From positions 7,554 through 71,553 of the forward strand of contig CAVTGB010000022.1 of NCBI GenBank assembly GCA_963734125.1: a stretch of 64,000 bases of DNA, read 5' to 3'. The position numbers and the translations under genes are program-made. The notes under the pieces are model-generated. The model worked only from the letters and a program-made list of their open reading frames with translations, made no database searches and was not told the origin of the DNA. The stretch comes from DATARH01 sp963734125. GTDB taxonomy: Bacteria > Pseudomonadota > Alphaproteobacteria > ATCC43930 > CGMCC-115725. Shown here piece by piece: positions 29,589 through 38,928 of the stretch (within the stretch, counting starts at the first letter, position 1; the number at the start of each line of letters is the position of its first letter).

Positions 29589-29791
29589 CCGATGCGCAGA
29601 CGCGTCGGTGGCGTAAGCACCTAAAAAAAGTGATTGTCGGATGCACCTGGTCGGCCTTTACCGGCCCCCGCCGCATCCGCTAACATCACAGAAGCTAACA
29701 AAAGTAACGATTTTACGGGCGGAGCATCGGTCCTTTCAACGGCGCGAGCCAAGCGCCGACGGACCTTCGTGATTCGAGAGGGAGGTGGGTC

Positions 29792-32700
29792 GTGGCAGGG
29801 ACGGTCTATAGCGGCACCTATCCGAATGGCATCATCCTCAACAACCTGGCGACGCAGGAGACGGTTACCGTCACCGGGACCATAACCAATACCAACACCG
29901 ATGCCATCTACGGCACCACCGCCTTCCCCTGGACGGTAAACAACCAGGGCACCATCGCCAACAGCGGAACCAGCGGGGACGGGATTCACCTGGTGCAGGG
30001 CGGCGCCATCAACAATGACGGCACCGCCGCGGTGATCTCGGGATACGACCTGGGCCTCCTGATCGACGGCGCCCCCGGATTGGCGACCAATTTGGGCTTG
30101 ATCGCCGCTACCGGCACCAGCGGGCGAGGCATCCAGTTCATTGACGGCGGCAAGATCTTCAACGGCAGTTTCACCGACACCGCGGCGACGATCTCGGGCG
30201 ATCGCAACGCGGTGATAGTCTCCGGCGGCGCTGGCAAGGTGTTAAATTTTGGCACGATCATCAGTAGCGGCACCCATGCCACCATCGTGCTCGACGACGG
30301 CGGCAGCATCACCAATGGCGCGAGCGGCTCCACGGCGGCGCTGATCACCGGTGCCGGGAACGACGTTTATGTCAAATACGGCGGCGGAAGCGTCACCAAT
30401 TTTGGCAATATATACGGAGCGCGAGGAATTTTCCTGCGCGACGGCGGAACCGTCGTCAACGGCGCCCCCGGCTCGACCGCGGCGACCATCACCGGCACGG
30501 CAAGGAATGCCGTAAACCTTTCGGGGGCGACCGGCACGCTGAGCAATTTTGGAACCATCAACGCGACTGGAACCAGCGCCGCCGTGGTGCTCACCGACGG
30601 CGGACGGATCAGTAACGGCAGCACGGCGGTCACAACATCGCTGATCAACGGCACCGGGACGGGGGTCTCCATAGAGCACGGAGGAAAGCTGACCAATTTC
30701 GGCACGATCGTCTCCACTAATACCGCGGCTGGCACCGCCGCCGTGCTCGAGAACGGCGGGAGCATCGCCAATTTCGGCACGATCGAGAACGCCTTCACCA
30801 ACAACTCGGCCGTGTATATTCACGGCGGCGGCGCCGTCACCAATGGCAACAACGGTGGGATCGTCGGCCTGATCTCGGGCGCGGGCACCGCAATATCCTT
30901 CCGGGAAGGCGCCGCCGGAGCGGTGGCCAATTCCGGCACGATCGAGAGCGCGACACAAAGTGCCATTTACCTGGGTGGCGGTGGCAATGTCACGAATTCG
31001 GCCGGTGGCCTCATTACCGGTCACTTTAATAGTATCATTGCACGCAGTGCCGCGGCGACGATCGGCAATGCCGGAACGCTGGTCGGCAGCTTCGCGTCGG
31101 CAATTTACCTGGCGGCAGGCGGCAGCATCACCAACCAAGCCGGCGGCCAGATAAGCGGCTCCGGCAGCGTCCTGACCTTGAAAGGTCATGCCGCAACGGT
31201 CGTCAACGCTGGATCGATACAGGGTACTTCGGGCAACGGCATATATCTCAGCACCGGTGGCCGCATCACCAACCAGACAGGGGGAGCTATCCTGGGCGCC
31301 GGAAACGGAGTGATGTTTCGTGTCGCTGCCGGCACTGTCAACAATTTCGGGGCGATCGAGAACACGACAACCTCGGCCGACGGCATCTATCTCGGTTTTG
31401 GCGGCAATGTCACGAACAGCGGCAGCGCTGCTCTGATTTCCGGCGGCGTCAATGGCATATTTGTCATCAGCGGGCCGGCCACGATCAGCAATTCGGGGAC
31501 GATTGCCGCGGTCGGAACCGTCGGAGGCCTTAACGCCGGTATCAACCTGGGCGCTGGAGGAACCGTCGCTAACCTGAGCGGCGGCGTGATCACCGGCGTG
31601 CAGAACGGCATCATCAGTTTCGGCGAACCTGTCGCGGTTTCCAATGCCGGCAATATCGGCAGCGCCGGCACCTATGGGATGTATCTGCGCGGCGGCGGAA
31701 CGGTCACCAATCAGGTCGGTGGTACGATCTTCGGGGGCTTGAACGGCATCCGTTTATTCGGTCCCAACGCCGCCACGGTGGTCAACCACGGTATTATCAG
31801 CGGAACGGTCGGCCTCGATGACGGTACCCTCTTCCAATCGCAGCTGACGGTGACCAATTACGGCACCATTGCGAGCACCCTTGGCACCCTCGGCACAGCG
31901 ATTGTTCTTGGTAGCTCGACGAAACCGAATGTGCTGGTCATCGAGGCCGGCTCGACCATCAACGGCGCGGTCAACGGCAGCGGCGACGGCGTCGTTGACT
32001 TCATTCCCGCCGGCACCGCGTCGATCGCCAATATGTACGGCTTTGCCACTGTCGAACTGGGAAACGGCGTCAGCCATAGCTTGACCTTGGCGGATGCGAA
32101 CTTCAACAAGGTCAGTTTCAACCACATCACTGTGATCGGTGGTAATAGCGGCAATACCGTCAATGCCTCTTCGGTCACCGTCGGCAACCTGATTATGGTC
32201 GGGGGCGCCGGGGCCGACCATTTCACCGGAGGCGCCAAAAGCGACACCTTTAAATTCTCGACAACGACGCTGACCGGCGCGGATACCGTCGGCGGCGGCG
32301 GTGGGTCCGACAACGAACTGCTGATGACCACACCCGGCACCGTGACAGCGAGCGGGGTCACCGGCGTCGAGATCTATAAACTGGCCAACGGCGGTGCCAA
32401 CAAGCTGAGCCTGGCGAACAGCAATTTCAACGGAGTCAGCGGCGGCTTCATCAGGGTCTACGGCGGCAACGACGGCAACACGGTCAACGGTTCGGGCGTG
32501 ACACATGCGGTCGACCAGCTCGTCATCTATGGTGGCAAGGGGGTCGATCATCTCACCGGAGGCGCCGGCAACGACATCTTTGTCTTCACCCCGGCCACGC
32601 TCACCGCCACAGACACGATCGCCGGCCGCGGCGGCACCAACGAATTGCTGATGACCGCCGCCGGCACGATCAAAGCCGCCGGGGTCACGGGGGTGCAGGA

Positions 32701-33268
32701 CTTCGTTCTGGCGAGCGGTAAGGTCAACACCCTGGCGTTGACCAGCGCCAACTTCACGGGTGTCGGCGGACATGTCATCACCGTATTCGACGGCAATTCC
32801 GGAAATACCATCAACGCATCCACCCTGCCCTCGACCGATGCTATCATCGTCCATGCCGGGACCGGCGCGGATGCGCTGACCGGCGGCGCCGGCAACGATG
32901 TCTTCTTTGCCGGCGGCGACACCACGATGACCGGCGGCGCCGGCGCCAACCAGTTCACCTTCGCGGATATCGGCAGCAACACGATCACCGATTTTGGAAA
33001 AAGCAGCAGCAACGAGCTGGTGTTCAGCAATTCGGGGTTCAACCTCGGCCTCAGCGGGGCGACGTCGACACCCCAGGCGCTCTCCTCCAGCCTGATCGGC
33101 GACCTCAGCACCGGCGCCTTCACCACGACGACGCAGCGCTTTGCCTATAACCAGAGCACCGGTCAGTTGCTGTTCGGCGCCGATGGCAGTGGCGGCGCCT
33201 CGAACGTTGTCGCCACGCTGAGCGGAGACCCCGCGCTGACCGCCTCGCGCCTGTTCTTCGTCACTTGA
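29792..33268 (+). CDS. Large beta-helical repeat protein with C-terminal RTX-like modules
   Basis: The GTG at 29792 follows GAGAGGGAGGTGGG. Residues ~1-720 are repeated beta-helix turns (VTNFGTI...GIYLxxGGxVTNxxGG). Residues ~790-1080 hold three ~95-residue modules, each ending in a calcium-binding RTX-like run: GGAGADHFTGGAKSDTF, GGKGVDHLTGGAGNDIF, GTGADALTGGAGNDVF. The C-terminus (ITDFGKSSSNELVF...GDPALTASRLFFVT) resembles type I secretion ends. There is no N-terminal signal. The N-terminal segment (SGTY...FPWTVNNQGTIANSGT) matches the module starts of the protein at 22-3648. Probably an exported surface or biofilm protein; this is inferred. Confidence 0.78.
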   Translation: MAGTVYSGTYPNGIILNNLATQETVTVTGTITNTNTDAIYGTTAFPWTVNNQGTIANSGTSGDGIHLVQGGAINNDGTAAVISGYDLGLLIDGAPGLATNLGLIAATGTSGRGIQFIDGGKIFNGSFTDTAATISGDRNAVIVSGGAGKVLNFGTIISSGTHATIVLDDGGSITNGASGSTAALITGAGNDVYVKYGGGSVTNFGNIYGARGIFLRDGGTVVNGAPGSTAATITGTARNAVNLSGATGTLSNFGTINATGTSAAVVLTDGGRISNGSTAVTTSLINGTGTGVSIEHGGKLTNFGTIVSTNTAAGTAAVLENGGSIANFGTIENAFTNNSAVYIHGGGAVTNGNNGGIVGLISGAGTAISFREGAAGAVANSGTIESATQSAIYLGGGGNVTNSAGGLITGHFNSIIARSAAATIGNAGTLVGSFASAIYLAAGGSITNQAGGQISGSGSVLTLKGHAATVVNAGSIQGTSGNGIYLSTGGRITNQTGGAILGAGNGVMFRVAAGTVNNFGAIENTTTSADGIYLGFGGNVTNSGSAALISGGVNGIFVISGPATISNSGTIAAVGTVGGLNAGINLGAGGTVANLSGGVITGVQNGIISFGEPVAVSNAGNIGSAGTYGMYLRGGGTVTNQVGGTIFGGLNGIRLFGPNAATVVNHGIISGTVGLDDGTLFQSQLTVTNYGTIASTLGTLGTAIVLGSSTKPNVLVIEAGSTINGAVNGSGDGVVDFIPAGTASIANMYGFATVELGNGVSHSLTLADANFNKVSFNHITVIGGNSGNTVNASSVTVGNLIMVGGAGADHFTGGAKSDTFKFSTTTLTGADTVGGGGGSDNELLMTTPGTVTASGVTGVEIYKLANGGANKLSLANSNFNGVSGGFIRVYGGNDGNTVNGSGVTHAVDQLVIYGGKGVDHLTGGAGNDIFVFTPATLTATDTIAGRGGTNELLMTAAGTIKAAGVTGVQDFVLASGKVNTLALTSANFTGVGGHVITVFDGNSGNTINASTLPSTDAIIVHAGTGADALTGGAGNDVFFAGGDTTMTGGAGANQFTFADIGSNTITDFGKSSSNELVFSNSGFNLGLSGATSTPQALSSSLIGDLSTGAFTTTTQRFAYNQSTGQLLFGADGSGGASNVVATLSGDPALTASRLFFVT

Positions 33269-33344
33269 GGCCGCGACGATCGCGCGCCGCCCGCTGCGGT
33301 CTGGCGACCCGGCCGAGGGCACAGCCTATGGCGGAGGGTGCGCG

Positions 33345-34420
33345 CTAGGCAAAGGCGCGGCGGATCCGGCCCCAATCCTCGATCGCGTGCTCCTGGCCGG
33401 GGACGATCTGGATGGCGATCTCGCTATAGCCGGCGGCGGCGAGCGCGGCGATGCGCCGCTTCAGCTCGGGCTCGGTCGCGGCCAATCCGGTCAGGCGGAT
33501 TAGATCGGCGGTGATGAACGGCCGCTCCTCGGGCTTGACGAACATCAGATGGCCGCGGTGGTTTTCGAGGTAGTGCGCGCCTTGCGGCCGGAAGCTGCGG
33601 GCCAATTCGACATAGTCCGCCACCGTGTCGGCCACTTCAGGCGGGATCGCCGCGACCGCAGGCCAGCCCATCAGCGCCGCGTCGGCGGCGCGGTGCAAGA
33701 GCATCGCGGCGCGCGGGCCGGCCTGCGCGATCGCGCGCGGCGAGTCGGCGGGCTCGTGCTCGTCAAGGACGACGCCGCCGGTGAGGACGATCGCCTCGAG
33801 CGTGCCCGCTGCCCGGCCGGCCGCAACCCACAGCGCCCGCATCTCCTCGAGCGCGGCGACGCGCCAGGGCGACATCGGCGGCCGTGGCGATCCAGCCCGC
33901 GCCGAGCCCCGCCGTCAGCTTGCGCGCCCGCGGGCCCGAGGCGGCAATGTAGAGCCCGATCGGGTCCGTGGTGTTGACGAGGCCGAGCTCGGGGTTGAGG
34001 AGGCGAATGAGGCGCCGCTTGCCCTCCAGTTCGGCTTCGACCGTCTCCTCGCGCAACAGCGCCATGACGGTGCTGGATATAGGCTTCCATATCGGCGAGC
34101 TTGACCGCGCCGCAGCCCCATCGCGCGGCGCCCGGTAAAGCCGGTGCCGACGCCGAAATCGATCCGCCCCGGCGCCAGCTTGTTGAGCGAGGCAAAGGCG
34201 TTGGCGGCGACCGGCGCGATCCGGTTCGACGGGATCAGGACGCCGGTGCCGAGGCGGATCCGGGTCGTCTTCATCGCCGCCGCGGCCATCGCGACAAACG
34301 GGTCGGCCGATCAGCATCTGGGTGTCGTAGAACCAGGCGCGGGCAAACCCCAATTCCTCGGCGCGGCGCACCACCCGCCACGAAATCGGCGTCGGTCGGA
34401 ATGGCGATCGCAAAGCGCAT
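33345..34420 (-). CDS. LLM-class flavin/F420-dependent oxidoreductase, multiply frameshifted
   Basis: Luciferase-like monooxygenase family members are TIM-barrel oxidoreductases using FMN or F420. The start at 34420 gives MRFAIAIPTDADF. Further frames supply EELGFARAWFYDTQMLIG, TTRIRLGTGVLIPSNRIAPVAANAFASLNKLAPGR, GVGTGFTGRRAMG, GLYIAASGPRARKLTAGLGAGWIA and the C-terminal part ending RRAFA at 33345. About five frame changes are needed (near 34380, 34305, 34130, 34080 and 33870). The length and order of motifs are otherwise normal (~355 residues), so sequencing error is preferred over decay. The substrate is unknown. Confidence 0.72.
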
Positions 34421-34447
34421 GGCGGCCTCTCCATAAAAAATTAACGA

Positions 34448-34540
34448 TTTACCGCAGAGTACACAGGATTCGCGGAGGGCGCTGAGGGGTTACGGTGCCC
34501 TCTGCGTCCTTCGCGCAACCTCAGCGACCTCCGCGGTAAA
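34448..34540. repeat. Intergenic inverted repeat between rpsI and the LLM gene
   Basis: TTTACCGC at 34448-34455 and GCGGTAAA at 34533-34540 are exact inverses flanking CTCTGCG- and CGGAGG-rich sequence. It may serve as the rpsI transcript end. Confidence 0.5.
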
Positions 34541-34552
34541 GCGTTTACTTTT

Positions 34553-35156
34553 CTATCGCTTCGAGAACTGGAAGCTGCGGCGGGCCTTGGCCTTGCCGTA
34601 TTTCTTGCGCTCGACGACGCGGCTGTCGCGGGTGACGAACCCGCCATGCTTCAACATCGGGCGCAGCCCCGGCTCGTAGTAAATCAGCGCCCGGCTGATG
34701 CCGTGCCGCACCGCCCCGGCCTGGCCCGACAGCCCGCCGCCCTTGACCGTGCACCACACGTCGAACTGGCCGAGCCGGTCGGTGACGACAAAGGGCTGGT
34801 TGAGCAGCATGCGCAGGACCGGCCGCGCGAAATAGACCGGGCTGTCGCGCCCGTTGACCTCGATCTTGCCGTTGCCCGGCTTGATCCACACGCGGGCGAC
34901 CGCGTTCTTGCGCTTGCCGGTGGCATAGGAGCGGCCGAGTTCGTCGCGTTTCGGCTGGACGTCGGTCGGGAACTGCGGCCATGGCCGCGGGGATCGCCGG
35001 GGTCGGCGCCGGCCGCGCCACCGCCATCGCCTGACGCAGGCTCGCCAAGCCCTGAAACGTCTGCGGACCGCCGCCGCGCTGCGCCGCCGGGCGCTCCGGC
35101 GGTTGCTCGGCCGGCGTTTTGCCTTGTTCGTCCTTTGGCGGGTTGTCGTCGGACAT
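34553..35156 (-). CDS. rpsI: 30S ribosomal protein S9, one frameshift
   Basis: The conserved core reads YATGKRKNAVARVWIKPGNGKIEVNGRD through GGLSGQAGAVRHGISRALIYYEP and ends in the tRNA-contacting tail KARRSFQFSKR. A Pro/Ala-rich N-terminal extension of ~75 residues (MSDDNPPKDEQGKTPAEQ...) precedes it, as in some alphaproteobacteria. A frame change near 34978 separates extension and core. The ATG at 35156 lies two bases past the rplM stop, so the two are translationally coupled. An essential gene broken in this way is strong evidence of a base-call error. Confidence 0.93.
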
Positions 35157-35158
35157 CC

Positions 35159-35619
35159 TCACGCCCTCACATTCTTGCGGTTCATCGCGGCGACATCGAG
35201 TGCGGCGGGCTGCTGGGCTGCATGCGGGTGCTCGGGCCCCTTATAGACCCGCAGATTGCGCATGACGCGGCGCCCGAGCGGCCCCGCGGGACCATGCGCT
35301 CGACCGCCTTCTCGATCACCCGCTCGGGGTGCCTGCCGGCGAGGATGGCGCCCTTGCTGCGCCCCTTGATCCCGCCGGGATAGCCGGTATGCCAATAGAA
35401 GATGTCGGCGGCCCGCTTGTTGCCGGTCAACTGGACCTTCTCGGCGTTGACCACGACGACGTGGTCGCCGCAATCCATGTGCGGCGTGTAGGATGGCTTG
35501 TGCTTGCCGCGCAGCCGGATCGCAATCAGCGAGGCAAGGCGCCCGAGCACCAGCCCGTCGGCGTCGATCAATAGCCATTTCTTGTCGATGTCGGAGGGTT
35601 TGGCGGAAAACGTTTTCAT
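35159..35619 (-). CDS. rplM: 50S ribosomal protein L13, one frameshift
   Basis: MKTFSAKPSDIDKKWLLIDADGLVLGRLASLIAIRLRGKHKP, FYWHTGYPGGIKGRSKGAILAGRHPERVIEKAVERMVP and, in the next frame, GRRVMRNLRVYKGPEHPHAAQQP are standard L13 sequence, total ~154 residues. The shift lies near 35283, where one G is missing from the run encoding RGPLGRR. It is the first gene of the rplM-rpsI operon and is divergent from the enoyl-CoA hydratase at 35842. Confidence 0.95.
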
Positions 35620-35707
35620 GCGGCGGGCCCCTTGCGAGCCGCCTGATCTAGGTGATTACGGCACCGAGATCAAGCAAAAACCCGTTTTGCAACAGTGCTG
35701 TTACCTA

Positions 35708-35725
35708 GAGGTATTATAATACCTC
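35708..35725. promoter_or_regulatory. Perfect 18-bp AT-centred palindrome upstream of rplM
   Basis: GAGGTATTATAATACCTC is its own reverse complement. It lies about 90 bases before rplM and 116 before the divergent enoyl-CoA hydratase. It could be an operator; it also contains TATTAT/TATAAT strings that resemble a -10 box on either strand. No binding protein can be named. Confidence 0.4.
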
Positions 35726-35736
35726 CGCACTCCGCG

Positions 35737-35789
35737 TTCCCGGCGAAAGCCGGGACCCGCTCCCGCCATGGATACCGGCTTTCGCCGGT
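35737..35789. repeat. Intergenic inverted repeats, family B
   Basis: TTCCCGGCGAAAGCCGGGA and ACCGGCTTTCGCCGGT are two adjacent hairpins of the same type as those at 15669-15816. They overlap the 5' region of the frame leading into the enoyl-CoA hydratase gene. Confidence 0.6.
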
Positions 35790-35841
35790 AATGCGATATA
35801 AGGATGCATCGGACGAGGCCGAGGGGGCGGTGGAGGCGGCG

Positions 35842-36633
<792 letters not shown>

Positions 36634-36769
36634 GGCGGCAGCGCAGGGGCCGGCCGCCGCCGCGAAGCGCTCTCGCCCTGCGGATCAGGCTGATGGTATA
36701 TCGCCGTCCGATTGCACCCGGCGCGGTCCGCGCCGCCCTGGTGACGGCCTCAGAGCGGAGGGATATTCG

Positions 36770-37141
36770 ATGCGTCACACGACGATCTTTGCCGCAATTT
36801 TCGCGGCGATCCTGGTGATAATTGCCGCGGCGCCGGCCTTCGCCGGATACGGTGCGGTCGCCTTTGACGAGAAGGCCGCGAAATACGGCTTTGCCTGGAA
36901 CGAGGCCACCCAGAAGAGCGCCAACGATGCGGCGTTGCAGGCGTGCAACTCAGCCGATTGCAAGGTGGTAATCCCAGTACCGCCGCGCCGCTGCGCGGCG
37001 TTTGCCACCGCTGAAACCGGTACTGCCTGGGGCGGTAACGTCAATGCCTCGCGCGACGCGGCCAAGCTACGCGCGCTCGAAAACTGCCAGAAGCGCACCC
37101 CGGGCAAATGCATCCTGCGCGGCAGCGACTGCAACCGCTAG
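36770..37141 (+). CDS. Secreted DUF4189 protein, copy 1
   Basis: The 123-residue protein has a Sec signal (IFAAIFAAILVIIAAAPAFA, cleavage after about residue 25) and a DUF4189-type body beginning GYGAVAFDEKAAKYGFAWNEAT, with conserved cysteines in LQACNSADCKVV, RCAAFATA, ALENCQ and KCILRGSDC. The family is secreted or periplasmic, of unknown function. GGAGGGATATTCG precedes the ATG. A paralogue follows 50 bases downstream. Confidence 0.8.
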   Translation: MRHTTIFAAIFAAILVIIAAAPAFAGYGAVAFDEKAAKYGFAWNEATQKSANDAALQACNSADCKVVIPVPPRRCAAFATAETGTAWGGNVNASRDAAKLRALENCQKRTPGKCILRGSDCNR

Positions 37142-37191
37142 AGCAGCCGAACGGCGGACGACCTCGCTAGCTCACGGGAAGGGATAGCACG

Positions 37192-37560
37192 ATGCGACGC
37201 ACCACGGCGATCCTGGCGGGTCTGACCGCACTTATCCTGGCGTTTGCGGCGCCGGCCGAAGCCGGATACGGCGCCATCGCCTACGACCAGAACAGCGGCA
37301 AGGAGGGAGGGAGCTTCGACCAGCCGAACCCGGCCCGCGCCAATCAACTGGCGCTGCAAGCCTGCGCCAGCCCCGACTGCCGGGTGCATCCGGTCGAACC
37401 GAAGGGGTGCGGCGCGCTGGCGACCAGTGACAAGGACAAGGCCTGGGGCGGCGCCGACCGGGAAACCCTCGACGCGGCCAAGCGCGACGCACTCGCCCAC
37501 TGCCAGACCCATACCGCCACCGGCACCTGCGCGGTGCGGGTTTCCGGGTGCAACAGATAA
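37192..37560 (+). CDS. Secreted DUF4189 protein, copy 2
   Basis: The 122-residue paralogue of the preceding gene has a signal AILAGLTALILAFAAPAEA and a body starting GYGAIAYDQNSGKEGGSF, with the same cysteine pattern (LQACASPDC, GCGALATS, AHCQTH, TCAVRVSGC). The copies share gene order, spacing and the C-terminal GCNR/DCNR, so they arose by tandem duplication and have diverged substantially. Confidence 0.8.
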   Translation: MRRTTAILAGLTALILAFAAPAEAGYGAIAYDQNSGKEGGSFDQPNPARANQLALQACASPDCRVHPVEPKGCGALATSDKDKAWGGADRETLDAAKRDALAHCQTHTATGTCAVRVSGCNR

Positions 37561-37592
37561 GGCGGCAAGGGGTGCAGGTCACACCGCGCCGC

Positions 37593-37669
37593 GATCCCGG
37601 CGCAGGCCGGGATCCACGATTGCCCCGGCATTTGCGGTTGAACCATGGGTCCCGGCCTGCGCCGGGATC
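37593..37669. repeat. Pair of intergenic hairpins, family B
   Basis: GATCCCGGCGCAGGCCGGGAT (from 37593) and GTCCCGGCCTGCGCCGGGAT (to 37669) form two hairpins between convergent genes. They may act as a bidirectional transcript end. Confidence 0.65.
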
Positions 37670-37695
37670 ATCGTTTTATTGTTTCAGCGCCACTT

Positions 37696-38514
37696 TCACG
37701 TCCCGATCGCGAGCGGGCCTGAGAGCTTCTTCAAGAGGGCGATCACCGAAAGCGGGGTGAGGCGCCCGGTTTTCGGGTTGTCCTCGCTCGGCACGTTTTC
37801 GATCTGCAAGGTCAGGCGCGCGGCGTCGGCCTCGACCTCGATCCGGTGGATGTTGCGGGTGACGGCGGGGTCGGCCCAGATCTCGATCGTCGTCCGGTCG
37901 GGGCCGATGCCGGCGAGCGCGAGCGCGGCGGCGACATTGACATTCGCGGGGAAGCCCCGCGCCGCCTCACGCGCGCTTCCGGTGAAGACGCAGAGCGCGC
38001 GGTCGAGGCTGGCGAGGGAAATCCCGTGCGCGACGAGATAGGGGGCGCCGTCGAGCCCAGCCGGCGGCTTTCGCGTAATCATGTGGACGCGCGAAATTGC
38101 GCCTTGCGCGGCGGCCTGCACCGCGTCGAGGCCCAGAAGCGCGCCGGTCGGCACCAGGATGCGGCCACCCGCACGGCGCGCGAGAGCGACGAGGTCCCAG
38201 TTGTCGAGGAGCGCGCCGCACGAGAGGACGATGAGGGTGCGGCCGGCCGCCAGCGCCGGCTCGGCGATCTCGCGCAACACGGCGGCCGGGGCGCATTCGA
38301 CGACGATGTCGGCCGCCTCCGCGAGGCGCGCCAGCGGCAACACCGGCACGTTGTGGGCGAAGCCGGCCATCGCCCGCTCGGCGCGCGCCACATCGCGGGC
38401 GGAAACCGCCGCGAGCGCGAGCCCGTCGATCCCGCCCGGGGATGTCCCGGCGAGCCTCTCGGCGACGACCCGGCCGATCGCGCCGAACCCGGCGATCGCG
38501 ACGCGCTGGACCAT
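37696..38514 (-). CDS. nadX: L-aspartate dehydrogenase
   Basis: NadX oxidises aspartate to iminoaspartate for NAD synthesis, or acts in amino acid metabolism. Over 272 residues: the Rossmann start VAIAGFGAIGRVVAERL, VVECAPAAVLREIAEPALAAG, LVPTGALLGLDAV and the family signature ANVNVAAALALAGIGPDRTTIEIWADP followed by NIHRIEV. The size matches known NadX. No nadA or nadC is adjacent. The gene is intact. Confidence 0.88.
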   Translation of the reverse strand: MVQRVAIAGFGAIGRVVAERLAGTSPGGIDGLALAAVSARDVARAERAMAGFAHNVPVLPLARLAEAADIVVECAPAAVLREIAEPALAAGRTLIVLSCGALLDNWDLVALARRAGGRILVPTGALLGLDAVQAAAQGAISRVHMITRKPPAGLDGAPYLVAHGISLASLDRALCVFTGSAREAARGFPANVNVAAALALAGIGPDRTTIEIWADPAVTRNIHRIEVEADAARLTLQIENVPSEDNPKTGRLTPLSVIALLKKLSGPLAIGT

Positions 38515-38538
38515 GCTCCGCCCGGCCGCGTCCCCGAC

Positions 38539-38838
38539 CTAGCGGGGCTCGCCCTCGACGATAAAGAGGCGGCTGTTCGCCGAGCGCTGCCGCAGCGGGA
38601 TGAGGCCGTTATAGGGGGGCGTACTGTACCAGCGCTCGGCGTCGGCCAGGCTGTCGAACTCGATGACGACGATGTTCCCGGCCGGCGCCGGGCCTTCCTT
38701 GGCGTGCGCCTTGCCGCGGGTCAAGAGGCGGGCGTTGTAGGCCGCCAGCGTCGGCCCGGCCTTGGCGGCGTAGTCACCAAAGGTGGCCGGGTCGGTAACC
38801 TCGACCTCGGCGATCACGTAGGCGGGTGTTTTCGGCAT
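38539..38838 (-). CDS. DUF1330 domain protein
   Basis: The 99-residue protein has the dimeric alpha/beta-barrel pattern of DUF1330: AYVIAEVEVTDPATFGDYAAKAGPTLAAYNARLL, then VVIEFDSLADAERWYSTPPYNGLIPLRQRSANSRLFIVEG. The function is unknown. It lies 24 bases upstream of nadX on the same strand, so the two may be co-transcribed. GGAGGACACC precedes the ATG. Confidence 0.88.
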   Translation of the reverse strand: MPKTPAYVIAEVEVTDPATFGDYAAKAGPTLAAYNARLLTRGKAHAKEGPAPAGNIVVIEFDSLADAERWYSTPPYNGLIPLRQRSANSRLFIVEGEPR

Positions 38839-38928
38839 GGTGTCCTCCCTGGGTGCCGCGCAGACGGCCGGCGCGTTTCCCGAGATTAGCGGGCGAGCGC
38901 CAGGGGCGAAAGCGCGCCGCCCCTCGCG

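Noticed and set aside
25838..33268. CRISPR array, because of many short repeats
   Set aside because: Repeats in 29792-33268 encode protein turns of varying length, and the intergenic ones are single hairpins. There is no regular repeat-spacer pattern and no cas gene.
31754..33322. 522-residue minus-strand frame opposite the RTX-like part of the second beta-helix protein
   Set aside because: It mirrors the repeats of the plus-strand gene and has no independent start signal.
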